In this document: positions 24,261 to 37,090 of the stretch, piece after piece | How the letters are laid out: each line of letters opens with the position of its first letter | How positions within the stretch are numbered: position 1 is the first letter of the stretch | Assembly: GCA_038380795.1 (NCBI GenBank) | Contig: CM076268.1 | Location: 29,211,501 to 29,275,500, forward strand | DNA length: 64,000 bases | Origin: Pyrocephalus nanus | Taxonomy: Eukaryota > Chordata > Aves > Passeriformes > Tyrannidae | Reading direction: 5' to 3' | Notes under the pieces: generated by a model | Databases searched by the model: none | What the model was told of the DNA's origin: nothing | Seen by the model: only the letters and a program-made list of their open reading frames with translations | Translations under genes and position numbers: made by a program

Positions 24261-26631
24261 TGGGGTAAATTTGCAAAGAGACATGAAAGTCATTGATATC
24301 TATAGTCTCTATGCATTTTGGGGAAAAAACGATCTGCCCTACTCAAATTCCAGAACAATTCTGCCTTGAAAAATGCCCTTTTAATACAACAAGAGTTTCC
24401 TGCTTATTGCTCTATCATGTTGTGTTGCAGGATAAAGCTGAAGAGCTATTAGGAGTCAGGTTCATAAATCTCAGGCCATAAATGGACAATTACTAGGCAG
24501 AGGCATCACACCAGGCTGGGGTGAGGAAAGGGGAAAGGAAGTGTAACCTAAACTACAGATGCTTATTTTGTGGCACTTCATTTAGTAACTTGAAAAGTAA
24601 GCTGTGTTGAGAACTGATGCTTGGTTATCCAATTTGGAAGAGGGCTGTAACCCTTCCCATGCAAGCAAAATAAATGCTGTATTATGAGGTCACTACAAGT
24701 CATTCAGAAGCATCCTGCCTGAATCAAGCAGCAGCAGCAGATGACAAATTCTACCCATAAACTCACTAAGTCACCTCACCGTTCCTTCAGAGAGTTTAGA
24801 CCTCTGTCTGCCCTGTGACTCAGCATTTTTCAGAACGAAAGCACGTGTGGGAAGTTACTTGAACTCAGTTCTACAGGACCACACACATACAAGACACTTG
24901 TCAGCTTTCTGTGACAAGAACATCTGAACCCTGAGCAGCATGTTTCATTTATGACATTAGAACTATAGAAGTATTTCTGGTTTGCCACGGGAAGGAAGCA
25001 GATCTGACAGACATTGATCCATATATGCATCCAAAAGTTGACCAAGTTCAGCACCACTGAATTTTACCCACAGCATTACAGGTATTCAGATATTACTGGC
25101 TATTACTGTTTGTTCCATTTCCATTTTTTCTTTCACCATGTATTAGACACGAGGCAGTTGTAAAACAATATATAGCAGGTACTTTATAAACAGGACACCT
25201 TCTGACAAGTGTAAATTGACATAGTGGTCTTATTTGAGAGGTTTACATGAATGCATGCAAGCTGGAAGCCTGGCCTATAGCCTCCGAAGCAATTGAAACA
25301 CAGGGGAGTACTTGGAAATGAAAGGTGATTTCTAGAGAAAATGAAGCATTTTCTTACATACTAGAGCAGAGCAAGCTCTAAACTAATGGTGTGCATTACT
25401 TCCCGGGATTTAGGAGCTCCTTAATTCACCTTCTTTTTAATGTTTATAGGTACCCTCTTGACCATAATGGGCACTTTTGAGCACTAGCAATGAAGCAGTG
25501 GTAATGAGCTGCAGAGCAGCAAAAAGTCAGTGGGGTTGCATTTGAATCTATTGCATTTCCATCTGCTGCAACACTAAATCAAAAGAAATGGATTCTCTCT
25601 GTGTTCAGTGGGATTTGCTTATCTTTTATTCTTTATCTGTAAGCCATTATTAACTGCTAATCGACCCACATTAATATTTGCTCTTTTTGAGTCTTTTTTT
25701 TTTAAGAACATTTTTTAAGTTTCTCCCATCCCCCAGCCTTCCACAAGTTCTTGAAAAGGAGTTTCTATCCGTAAGAAAATAAAGCAGAGTATATAATAAA
25801 AACAGATGATATTGAGATCAGTTAGGCTACAGACTTCACCCTGTCTGGACAGAGCAAGATGGTAGAATTTCAGAGTCTCAGCAACTTTGAATCACAAAGA
25901 TAGCATAGAGGCCTGGAGTAGCTGCAGGTAAAAAAAAACAGGAGAAACTTTTATTGGAGATGAGACTGCATGGTGACCTATAGATTTCTCTAAGTATCAC
26001 TGTCAGAAAAACATGCCATAGGAATCAGCTACAAATCTCCTGTCCAAGAGTGGAAAACCAGGACTTAATCACTAACAAAAACAAGTTTCCTGCTGAGCAA
26101 GGAAAGCGCATCCCCTCCTGTGCAAGTTGGTCCTTGCATCTTTCTGCCAACTCTGTTAATTACCAGCTGAGAGCAGACCTGAGACAATGCCAGTGTGGGA
26201 TGTACTTCAATTATTAGAGGTTGGGCTCCTCTGAGTTTCCTATTACCAAGGACTCTTGCCTTTCTGCCTTTATTTCATCCTACCTAACTACCCTGTTCTA
26301 ATTTATAGCTTTGCAGTAGCAACACTGTAGTTAAAAGAGAAATGGCACTTCCACTCTACACCTCTATTTTATTCCTTTCATTGGAGTTCATTACTTCAGT
26401 TACACATAAAAAAGTGCTTTCTGGCAATCCCTGTCCTCCTCTTCCTACACCACCCCCACAGCAAAAAATATTTGTCATTCCCCAAGGACACTGGGTGGCT
26501 GATCCTGTGCTCTCTCTTTCATAGTCTGTAGATTTGTCTTCAGTGACAGCTTCTGGAGGTAAAAACCCTCAAGGATACTGCTGCACTGTTTGCTTAGGAA
26601 AGAATTAGAGTTTCCAAAGAATGTAAGAGAG
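24261..26631. other. Noncoding stretch, no gene seen
   Basis: No open frame exceeds about 75 codons. A short (AGC)4 run lies at about 24728-24740. The interval 25560-25690 is an AT-rich block with ATTA-containing sites and one CpG, and is described under findings. Elsewhere nothing stands out. Confidence 0.55.
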
Positions 26632-26685
26632 TGTCTATTTGCCCACATATACATGGAATGTCTATTTGTCTATATATATGTGGAA
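26632..26685 (+). repeat. 27-bp tandem duplication, two diverged copies
   Basis: Copies at 26632-26658 and 26659-26685 share 22 of 27 bases. Both begin TGTCTATTTG and end TGGAA; four of the five differences are C/T and the fifth is A/G. They sit inside a 114-codon plus-strand frame (26590-26934). A 27-base unit preserves frame, but the translation has no recognisable domain and the frame ends inside a CR1 element. Confidence 0.85.
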
Positions 26686-26913
26686 GAAGGAAAGGGGAGG
26701 GGCTTTGACCTCTGCCCTGACAGCGCTTTACTTCTCTGCTTCTATTTTGAGGTTTCTCTGATCCCCAAAGGACCTATCTGCAAATTTTACAAGAGATATG
26801 CATCAAAAGTCAGCATGTATGACAGTTACATTAGAAGTCACACAGCCAACAGTCTTGGGCTGTACTTGCTGTGCAGGCTCTTCAGAGAGCAATACGGTAC
26901 CTTCAGCCCATCT

Positions 26914-27207
26914 CTTCTCTGGGGTGACCAGTGACAGGACCTGAGGGAATGGCCTGAAGTTGTGTCAGGGGAGGTTTAGGCTGCATATTGGGAAAAGGTT
27001 CTTCACCCAGAGGCAGGTTGGGCACTGGAACAGGCTCGCCGGGGAGGTGGTCACAGCACCAAGGCTGACAGAGTTCAAGAAGAGTTTGGATGATACCCTC
27101 AGGCACATGGTGTGATGCTTTGGGATGGTCCTGTGCAGGGCTAAGGGTTGGATTCAGTGGTCCTTGTGGGTCCCTTCCAACTCAGCATGTTCTGTGATTC
27201 TGTGACT
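26914..27207 (+). mobile_element. CR1 LINE 3' end, about 290 bp
   Basis: This is the longest CR1 copy in the window. The order of conserved blocks is canonical: CCAGTGACAGGACCTGAGGG, AATGGCCTGAAGTTGTG, CAGGGGAGGTTTAGGCTG, TTCTTCACCCAGAGG, GGTTGGGCACTGGAACAGGC, TTCAAGAAGAGTTTGGATGA, GGTCCTGTGCAGGGCTAAGG, GTTGGATTCAGTGGTCCTTG, and a terminal TTCTGTGATTCTGTGAC. It is on the plus strand. No reverse transcriptase remains; the 5' part is missing. The GGAYTCRRTGRTCCTTGTGGGTCCCTTCCAACTCAG-type ending marks a different CR1 subfamily from the copy at 6604-6726. The minus-strand open frame over it (26903-27106) is a shadow of the repeat. Confidence 0.95.
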
Positions 27208-29684
27208 ATTACACCAAAGAGAAAGCAAAATAAGTCCACAAGTCTAAACCTGCGAGTTTCTTAAGTCCATTCACCTATTTTAGATCACTGAAAGACAGAG
27301 ACAAGGCAGAGCAAGTTTTGTTTTTACAAAACCATGTGCTCTGTCAAGGTACTTTTGGGAGCGATAAAGCAAGGGCTATTGAAATTTCACAAAGGATAAT
27401 TGCCCCACCTCAAGCTACAGTGATGGGAATTTGTCAATTTTATTAGCAGGTTTTATTTTTCATAAGCATTAAATCCTGTTTCATCATTTCCCCAGTATCC
27501 CCACATATTCTTATTAACCTAAGAATTCCAAAAGTGAACAGACACTTTCATCCAACATTCCGTAAAATTACTCTGCACAACTGTGTGCATGCACACATGA
27601 AATACTGCAAAATGTGCTGTCCTGTGGGGGAAAAACTATTGCATTAACCTCCTCCAAATAAGAAAAAGCACCTTCAAAAACTAAAAATAGATACTAACAA
27701 ACAGGGGGGAAATGCCAGCTCTTTAAATATTTCTCCAAGTTTTTTTGGGTTTTTTTGGATGTCATGGCAGAACTGGAACATGAAACAAGAATGGGAGTAA
27801 ATGTTGGGGTCAAACTCAAATGGTGAATACAAGGCACTCAAGCAGTGGTAACCTATGTACCCCACAAACCAGCAGGTAAAGCAGCCCTTCTCCCTTTTCC
27901 AGGCTTATTTCACATTCAGCCTGTGGAACTAAAAAGATTTCTCCTTCCCAGTGCTAGCCACTTTTGAACAAGAAGAACAACTGCCTTGAACTGATGATTA
28001 TCTCCATCACAGATTTTGAATTGTCCTCTGATGCATCTGGTAATGGCCATTCTGTGGGAGAGAATGTAAGACTCGATGGGCTCTTGTTTCTCATTAAAAA
28101 ACAGAAATATTACAGAAGCTTTCTGGTAGGTCTTGGCTCACAAACGGTTTTTCAGAGTACAAGGGAAAAACAGCATCATGCTCTACCAATTGTTTCTGCC
28201 CAATCCTCCTCTTCCTTTTATTTTCATTTATGAAAATTTAGAATCTTCTTGTTATACAGCTGGATTAAGCTGATAAAAATAGGTCAGATCAGAGGATTTT
28301 AAAATTTGCTGACTACTGCATCAGTTCAGTGGGTGCTGTGCATAATGGTAATACTATATAAAAGTCAATAAATAATTACAGCATAATGAAGAGGCCTAAT
28401 AATGACAAAATATAGATGATGTTTTGTGATTCTTAACTGGTGTCTTTGGGGCACCTTTTTTCTTGTTCTTCTTGGGATTTTGAAGGGCAAAAGTAAACAT
28501 GCATGCAATTATGCAAATCACAAATTTTGCAATCAGAGCTTCTGAGACCATCCTTTGTCCATCACAGATGACGTGGCCTCTGGCATCTTCAAACTAAAAG
28601 GAAACACTGCTCTTCTTCAGCTCTGGTAGGGTGTACAAAGTAATTTTAATCAACTCTGTCTTTTGGCCATAAGAATGGAAATGAGACATTGATCTTCCCC
28701 ATCCTCTTCAGTAGAGGAAATAGCCTTTCCACAGGGAATTGATTAAAACACATTTCCATCACAGAAAGTTCTGTGGAGTTGAAGAAGTATATTTCAGAGC
28801 ATATTTTTAGGATCTTTTGTAAAAATAGCCTCCTCTTTCAAATAAATTTTTAAAAAAGCCACTTCTTTCCACTGCACCCCAAGGAAAGTTTCTGAGATGT
28901 CTACCTTAGGTAAGACAACAGAAGCAGCAGCTGTCTCACTGCTGCCTGGCCTGATTCTATCTGTGACATCGCAGTGACAGGAACATTCCTGCAGCCCAGA
29001 ACCTTCTGCTGTTCAAAGGCATCTGGTTTTTGTTCTGAAACAGGTTGTAACAACTGCAAGCAAGAGGCAGTCTCACAAATGCTTAAAAATCTGCAGACAA
29101 ACATCCTTCAAGGAAAGAGTCACATTTACAGCCCTTAGTGAAATTTCCCCAAAACATCTCTAATTCTAGTGAGAATTTATTGCTTCTGCTACTAAAATGG
29201 CTCAGTCACAGATTTAGTTTATTCCTGACAGAAGTAGAACTCAACATGGCAGGAAAAGAAGAAGAGAGAAGGAAAACCACCTCTGACTGGATTCTCTGCT
29301 AGTTGTATTTTTGCCAGGTAAGAATCAATGTAAAACAGCCTAATTTACTGAATACAATTGACCTGCAATTTTCTGAGCCATAAATGGTTTTCCCATGGAA
29401 GACTTCAGCTCCAGGATAATATTAAGGCTCTCAGTCCCTTAGGTGTTCTGAACTAACTAGACCTTCACTGGAGAGCAAGATACTAATTTACCTCTGCTGC
29501 AAGATACTGAGGAGGTGCGAGAAGTAAAGAAGAAATGTGGAAAATGAAGAGGGGGGAAACAGGAAAGATTCTATCTACATCCTGAAATAGCAAAGACCTA
29601 ATAAACCCAACGGCAAGCACGACCCCTGTGACACCTGAAGTTCTAAAGGTCCTTGTCCTCAGGTTGACATAAAAGGGAAACCCA
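27208..29684. other. Noncoding AT-rich stretch, no gene seen
   Basis: No open frame beyond about 89 codons. A small T/G tract (T7-GGG-T7-GG) lies at about 27739-27759. No recognisable repeat, RNA gene or promoter. Confidence 0.55.
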
Positions 29685-29710
29685 CTATGGGCAAACTTTG
29701 GGCATCACAT

Positions 29711-30086
29711 ACTCACCCAGCAGCACCAGGCACTTAACATGTGTAACAAGCCCTTCTACAGCAGATTTGGCATTGCAGCTACAGGAGGGAAACTTCTCAT
29801 GTATCATGTCTGTCCTGGAGCTGCACTGCCCAGGAGTTTTATTAACTGTTTCCTTAACAGAGATTTTAAGGCACTCCTGGGGTACATCGCATTTATGGAC
29901 AGGTTTCACTTGTTTCAGACTTGACTTGACCTGTTCATATTTACAACCTACTTTTATTCCCATCTCTGCACTGCAGCCCACTGTTTCTAAATTACCAAGG
30001 TAACAAGATTCTTTAATATTCACAATTTGGTTCTGCCAGTTGTTACAAGTCTGTTTTCCATTCCTGCTGTCAGTCTCTTCGTCTTC
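29711..30086 (-). other. Unassigned open frame with a good splice donor (possible exon)
   Basis: The minus strand is open from about 30086 down past 29711. An ATG at 29963-29961 has purine at -3 and G at +4. About 82 codons downstream the frame meets GG|GTGAGTATG, an excellent 5' splice-site match, with the GT at 29716-29715. The translation is rich in Cys and Lys but I recognise no family. A stop codon lies upstream of 30086 and the sequence before it is purine-rich, not a good acceptor, so it could only be a first coding exon. The opposite strand is also open over about 100 codons, which weakens the case. Probably fortuitous. Confidence 0.12.
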
Positions 30087-33000
30087 TCACTAACACTCTT
30101 ATTTTCACTTCTCCAGTAACAAATATTTCTTTTTAATAAATATTAAACAGGGAAAAAAAAAAAAAAGAAAGAAAAATTACATCATCCAGCCAGCAGAAGT
30201 TTCTGACTATTTCTAGAGTTAATACAAGAACCCCAGAGCTTTGGCTCAGAGTATTTTTTCATAAGTGACTCTCTATCCAGGCTCCAGAAGCAGAGGTAGC
30301 AATGCCCACATTGCCTTATCACTGAAGAAACCAGACCCCAGTAAATCTGTTGCCATAACACATTGATGTACACCAAAGGACATGCCTCATGGGTAACTGC
30401 AGCCAAGCAAAACCCCTTCCTGCCCAACGAAACAGCAGCATGCAAGGAGGATTATCTCAAGAATAAGCCAAAACCAAGTCAGTTGGTTCACTGCTCTGGG
30501 GTCCCACTGCCTGGGACTCCTGCCCGCCTGTTGAATTTTACAGAAGCACTTTGCAAGGATGTTTCCAGATAGGAGAGAAGAAAGAAAACAAACCCAAACC
30601 CACTAAGGTTAACATGGAAAATTCATGCTTTGGCTCTAGTAAACAATCATGTGTTAAAAGGGTGTTAGGTCATGCAGGACAACAGGGCTTTGCCTGCTAC
30701 TCTCTGGCTCAGGGTATTCCTTCCTTGCCTTCTAGTGGGAGTGAAGAAAGGAAGGGAGATTTTGTTCAGGGAAGTAACCTCAGACACTTATAAGGGAATA
30801 ATCCTGCAGGTTTGGAGGAAACTCTCAGCTTAGCACTGGTTTTATTAATGTAATTGCAACAAAGTCTGGGAGATCCCCTGACAAGCCCTGCTATCAGAGC
30901 TCACAAAGGAGCTTTCCATGAAGGGGGGAAAAAAAAAAAAAGGCTTCCTTCTCTGAAACCAAACACCCTTTTCTGATCCTTTGATCAAAGACCTCGCACT
31001 CTTCCTTTGAAACCCCCAGTAAAACAACACCAAATATCAAGAAAAGAAAAAAGGGTATCTACAGCTTTTCATTAAATAAAAAGTTAAAAATAAATCATTC
31101 TAGCCTTTTCCCTTCCTTGCCAATACCATTTATAATGCTAATGTGTCCCTATTTCCTGACTGACTTCTTTAAGGGGGGAAAAGACAAGGAATGTACACAT
31201 TCAAGTAATAGGATGTCTTTGTCAGTTCATTCAAAATGTGCATTTCTATTAAGCAGCCAGGCCTTTTCCTTCGTGCCACTGGAATGCCTGATTTTACTCA
31301 AACTGCTACTATCTATACTCACCAACAACTAAGTGATAATTCTCTTCCCTTTTAAGAGCTGTGTCTACTCACTGGCTCACAAGGGACTTGGTTACATGGC
31401 AAATGCAGCAGTGCCACAGCACTATAATGTATACCAGGTCGTTATTCAAAATGTTGCAGAGAATTTCCCCATCATTTCCATGTTCCTATGGAAGCACATT
31501 ATAATCTTTCTCCTCCTGCATAAGGCTGTAAACCAAGAACAGATTACTGTAATTCTTTTCCTCCCATGTCACACAAACAATATAATCTCCTTGCTATGTC
31601 AGAAGCACATTCCTATCTGTAAACATCAAGTCAAACTTCAGAAGGAGTTGCTGCTGCCTTCATTGTACTGGTAAATAGTTATGTAAGCTACTTATATATA
31701 TTTAAGCACAAATACATTGATGGATGATTGAAGTTCTAGGCTGCAATTCAGCCTTTGGTTTCTTGCATTTATAAAGGACACAGAAGCACACTCCCTTCAT
31801 AAGAAATTTAGGAATTAATTACAGTCCAGTACACCACTGCCTGACACACATGAGAGTCCATGCCATTCTCAAATTCAGAGGCATCTGAGCATTTGAATTC
31901 TATTCTGAAAGACATTTAAATGACTTGAACGTATAAAAGCAAGCAGAAAAATAAGTGGAGGAAGAGGAGGCTGCCCAACACCCCATCAGCACCACAGATC
32001 CTAACCAGGTGGAAAACATTCTGATTGGATTTAGAGACAAGACATGGGCCACACCTTTCAAAGCACAGCAGAGAAAGAGGCAGTCTTTCAAACAAAACGT
32101 CCACCATACTGGACTCAAAAAATAAACAAAACAACTTGTAACTGTGACTAGGGATAACAACTGTCTAGAAACAATTGCCAGAAGAATGAAGGACCATCTG
32201 CATGCAAAGGACATGGCAGGTTTAAGATTTTCATAACATACAGGATAATGAAGAGGAATGAACACAGAAAACACATCTGGATTTCAGCAAGTAGTGCTAA
32301 ATAACGAGCTGGCACACAGAATTCAATTTCCATTGGCAAAAGAGGCACAGAAGAGGAGACCATGCTTTCCCTGAACTGGGGCTACTATTGGAAAGAATTG
32401 CTAGACACTGGACCATTTCCAGCCAGTATGAGAGTCTTAAATGCCATCTAGTGTCAGCAAAATGCAGAATTGGCTGGCAGGGGACCATGACCCAGTAAAA
32501 TAAGTGTTTTGCTACTAGCTTCAACAAGGTAAAGATTTTATGCATGGAATGATGATGTCTAATAGGACTAAACTGAAAGATAGATATTTTCATAACAGAA
32601 CTGAAGATGTTAACATGCAATAAGCAAAAGTACATTCCAGACATTGCACAGTCAAGCTCAGATTCGACCTTTAAAGCAGCTTTACCTCAAGGGTTATAAA
32701 TAAATTATTTTATACAACTCCTTCTTTTTAGTAGGACCACATTCCATATAAAGAGAAGATCTGAATGTGCACCAGCTTTCTCCTTCCTCACCCAGATCCA
32801 TATATCATAGACCCCAAAGGGAGATCCAGCAGTGGGGTCACATGGAAGTCATGAGGTTTTTTAACTGGGTCCCCATGCTGCAACATGCACTGTCCAATCA
32901 ACTAAATGCAACAAAATTAGATGACTCCTTTTTCACTAGAAAAAGTAAGACTTCATAAATCTAGTCCAGTGGTCCTACTCACTGAAAGGTACTGAGGACA

Positions 33001-34360
33001 CAGTTTTTTGGATATTTCTAGAGTGTGATTTCCATGGGTTTTGTAAGCTGAGGTTTCAGTTTCTTTAAGCAATCTTTACTTATATTTATAAAGCTGCAGT
33101 GCACACATTTCACTTCAGCAGGAAAAGGTGAGGGAGTGCAAACATTAGATCAGAGTGCTTCAGGTTCAGAGTTTCTCAGATGACACGTTCAATACACATA
33201 TCTACAGACAGTGAACTGAAACAGAGCAGGGAGAAGAACAATGAGCTCATCTTCTGTCCTAGATCTTTGATTGTTGTTACGGAACAATGCCTGTTTTTTG
33301 CTGGTTTGTTCAGGAACTTACACTTTATTAATTTTTTCGAAGTTTATCTTCAAATACTTTAAACTGAAAAGCTATCCTTTATGCCATTCATCACCCTTAC
33401 CCTCAGCTCAAGGGCAAACTTCTTTCAACAGACTGCTGCTGACTGGCTTTGAGACAACTTGTTCACATACACTTTTCAGATGGCAGGGCTTTTGATCCTT
33501 TCCTCTAGTTTTGTACAGGCATTTATTCCTGGTCTGGAATACATGTTGCAGAGGATGCAGGACAAAATCCTGGGCTGTTTTTCTCTTGGGAAAGAGAATA
33601 GACTTAGATTGTGTTGAAGAAGAGATACATCCTTATCAGAAGATAGTTCTGTGTTAAATAGATCCTAACTAGTTAATTCCACTCAACTTCAGCACAATTA
33701 TGGCAATAAGAAGTGTGGCAATTCTGGAAATGAAGTTCTGCATTTTTTGAGCTCTCCCAGACTGCTGAAACTTCACTCTTAGGGCTGCAGTTTGTGAGAA
33801 AAAAATAAAAGAAGCTGTTGTCAAATAAAAGAATCCTGTCCAGCTCTTACCAAAGTGCTCTTGTTTTTCCTCCTGGCAGATAGGTGTAATGTGGTTTACA
33901 GTGTTAGTCCATAACATTCAAAAAAATCCTGGGTAAGTAAATGGTATTTCCATCTTCATTTTTATGTCCAAAGAAGATTAATGGGCCTATCTGACTTATT
34001 GTTCCCCTACTCTCTGCCTTTCTCTCATTTTAAGAAGCTAGTGTAAAAGGAAAGATTTTTTTTTTTCTGGTAGGTAGTTTTCAGCACCTCAACTTCTTAC
34101 ATTTAATTTGGATTTCCCAATGAGCATTCTTTGTTAAGAGAGAGAATTCAAATTAATAATCTGCCCTGACATAACATTATTGCATCTTTTATTACTTACT
34201 TCCTTTGTTATTTTTAAGGTATTCCTGCTACTGCTGAACTGAAAGAATATGAATGTGATCTAAGAGCCACAGAGGTTAATAGGAGTCTATAGTCCCACAC
34301 ACTTTGAAAGGTGCAGGTTTGCTTTTCTCACTGTTAGCAGCTCTTTGTTTCCCCCTTGCA
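30087..34360. other. Noncoding stretch with many chance open frames, no gene seen
   Basis: Frames up to 124 codons occur, notably several overlapping minus-strand frames between 31900 and 32644 in different phases. Their hydrophobic translations follow from T-richness of that strand, and I see no domain or frameshift-linked known protein. A-runs occur near 30153-30166 and 30928-30939. Nothing else stands out. Confidence 0.5.
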
Positions 34361-34361
34361 G

Positions 34362-34460
34362 TGCACCTGGAGCCTCCTTCCTGTGAACCAGCCAGGAAAT
34401 GGGAATGGTTGAAACCTCTGCCAAGAAGAAAGGGCATATAGGTTGAGAATAAATCATCTG
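34362..34460 (+). other. Possible terminal exon (acceptor, short frame, AATAAA)
   Basis: A strong 3' splice-site sequence (pyrimidine-rich tract, then CCCCCTTGCAG ending at 34361) precedes a frame of about 25 codons that ends in TAG near 34440. An AATAAA hexamer follows within about ten bases. This order (acceptor, stop, polyadenylation signal) is what a short last exon or a noncoding-RNA exon would show. The peptide is too short to identify and the hexamer is common in AT-rich DNA, so the call is weak. Confidence 0.15.
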
Positions 34461-36340
34461 TAATGAGAAGAGGGTCAGGTCTGTCCTACTGAGATCCGGA
34501 ACACAAGCATCACACGTTCCTTAAAGTACAAGCTGAGAAACTAGGGATTTCTAATGCCATCACAACACCTCCACTCCATGTTTTACATCAGTAATTGTAA
34601 TCTTTTAAAGCAGAATGTCCTACCCAGCCAATTTACTTTGCAGCTAGAGCAGAGTATATATCTCCAAATGATAGCTCTTCTTAAGGTCTCAAAAAGGGAC
34701 ATATGGTAAAGCAAAATGATCAGCAGTTGAGCTACTTAAGAAATACTGCTCTTTCCCCATCCCAAAACCACATTGCTATACATTGACATGTATACCATGA
34801 AGAAAAGAGCTAACTGAGAAAACAAACTGACTCACTGGCAAATGGCATTTCTGCACAAGTTCCCATGGAAAGCAAACACTTTGGGAAGCAAATTGAAACA
34901 ACAGATAAGCCAACCTCCCAACAGAATCCAGCTCCGTTCATCCCTATTAATGTAATGGAAAAAGAGCTCCTTTCCTAAGGTAGATCAGAATGCAAGAGGT
35001 TCGGGAGAATGATAAAGTGGAAAGCTCTTTAAATTCCTCTGTTTGTTCTCATCATCATGTTTGAAATCACAAAGTGTGTTAACAAAGCGCCTGCTGTAGG
35101 GCTGTCTCTTCTTGTAGGCAGCAAGGCTATGTGAAATGGCACTTGCTTCTGTCACCTCACCTTCAGCTTCCATAGGGCTATGCTTGTGGCAGCTACATAC
35201 TTGCATCAAATGTGATTTGAAGGGGCCCAGAAATTCACCTCTTAACATCATCTCGGCTCTCCAGTTGAAGAATTACCACCCTTTGTCAGCCTTTTAATTA
35301 CCTTCAGCAGCTCACAACGGGACTTCCCCCTCCCCAGCAATTCCTACCAAGCCACAAGCAGGAACCTGAGATTATCAGATGGACACAGAAGTTACCCCAA
35401 CAACACAAGCATGAGATCGATTGCTCAAAGCTACAATTAAGCTAATTAACTGAAGAAATTGCGTGTTTGCTGCAAGCAGGAGTGCTTGTCCGAAGTTTTC
35501 TGAGGGTAAGATTTTTCCCTAAGATAGTGAAGGGACAGTGAGATGCTGTGACAATCTCTTTTTGGATGACTCCTTGCTCAAAAGAACTCACAGTAACATC
35601 TTTCAGGTACTCAGGGAACTCACTATGACAGACAGGGGGTGAGAAAATCCAGTCTGCAAGAGAGCTAGGGGCAGAAATTAAGGACTTCTTACCTACTGCA
35701 GTGCAGTCAGATGAGAAAGCAACACACTTACGTGACTCTCTTACAGTATATGCTGTAATTAGTTGTAAGATGAACAGCAATTATGCACTTCTCTAAATAT
35801 ATTTTTGAAACATAATATAGTGCAAAAGGCACACATCAGAGGAGCACAGCTGAAGTAATGCAGAAAGCAGTACTAAGGCAACAGATGCTTTCTCTGTTTC
35901 AAATATCTTGCTTTGTGTAATACAGAAAAAAAACCCAAAAGTTTAAACACTCTGAAGACAAATTGTAGATGGGAAGGCAAAGAGTGATTATTTCTATTCG
36001 GTTTTGACTAATCAAAACATTTTTGCAGGCAACTTGCAAAGCCTTGTTTTGATTTTTACTTGTCTGTTCTGTATCAATATATCTAAAGACAAAACATTCA
36101 AATCACAGCCAAAAGAAAATAAAACGCCATTTGGGAAACATTGAAATAGAATGTTGCAACATCAGATTGATTTTATTTCTTCTCTTCTAAAGTGATATAC
36201 CAGTTAATCATCACAATTTCACACCATGCATTTCACTGTAGACAGAGCTGCACAGACTGAGCGTGGACTCCGTGCAAGTTTCTCTAACAAATAAACAAGT
36301 CAAAAAATTCCAGCCTATCTGGACTTTTTGTTGCTGTTGT
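34461..36340. other. Noncoding stretch, no gene seen
   Basis: Minus-strand frames of 88 and 112 codons (34985-35251 and 35442-35780) show no recognisable domain. No repeats or RNA genes were noted. Confidence 0.5.
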
Positions 36341-36400
36341 TAAACAACAACAAAAAAACAACAACCAAACACCACAAAATACAAAGCAAAACCCTCCAAA
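36341..36400. repeat. C/A-rich low-complexity tract
   Basis: The plus strand is dominated by AAC/CAA-type units (AACAACAAC, AAAAAACAACAACC) for about 60 bases. It is the complementary counterpart of the G/T tracts elsewhere in the window. Confidence 0.7.
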
Positions 36401-36879
36401 CACATCAACTTTGTAATGTTCCATCTGGTAAGCTTCTCTCACCAGGAAGCAACATTTTGCACAGAAAAGCTGGAAGACTGCATATTTAGCATCTGAAATA
36501 AGGAAAAGGACAAGCTTTCTGTTCGATATTATAACAAAGGGAGAGATTGCTGTTGGCTTCAGTAGCACTTGGAATATTTCATATAAAGTGATCAGCTATT
36601 CTTTTAGTGATGACTTTAAAAAACTCCGGACTTATTCCAACCTACATTTCTGCCCATGCTCCCCATCGTGGGACTACTCCTCAAGCAAGACTGTTTTATA
36701 CAAATGGCAATAACCCAGCTACAAAAACAATAGCTGAGAACTACCTGCTCTCTGTACAGGTTGCAGCCCATAATCATCTGCCTTGCCTCTGCTGAATGCA
36801 CAACAATGATTACAGAGCTCTCATTTAAGGTGTGTGAATTACAGAAAGATGTTACACATCAAAGTAATCAAAGGCAGTT

Positions 36880-37090
36880 TAGGTAATGAAGTTGACACAG
36901 AACGGATCATTTCCCAAAGAAACATTTCATTTGCATGTAATAGAGCTATTTTAAGTTAATTTTGACATCACATCATGATAACAACACTTGTTGACATTCA
37001 CAGCATTTCGGTGACAAGCCTTCTTGCATTGTGATGAATTAATTTTAGTCATAAGCAATAAATATAATTTCATTTCATGGAGGGAAAAAA
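36880..37090. promoter_or_regulatory. Candidate enhancer-like block (octamer and ATTA sites)
   Basis: The block has a perfect POU octamer ATTTGCAT at 36929-36936 directly followed by GTAAT. It also has TTAATTTTGACATCACATCATGATAAC around 36956-36980 and a GAATTAATTTTAG ATTA cluster around 37036-37048. Such combinations are typical of developmental enhancers, but each motif is short and common in AT-rich DNA. No open frame of interest is on the plus strand here. Confidence 0.2.

Noticed and set aside
31900..32644. Cluster of minus-strand open frames in three phases, hydrophobic translations
   Set aside because: The hydrophobic character follows from T-richness of the strand; no domain continues across the phases and no known protein or viral polyprotein is recognisable.
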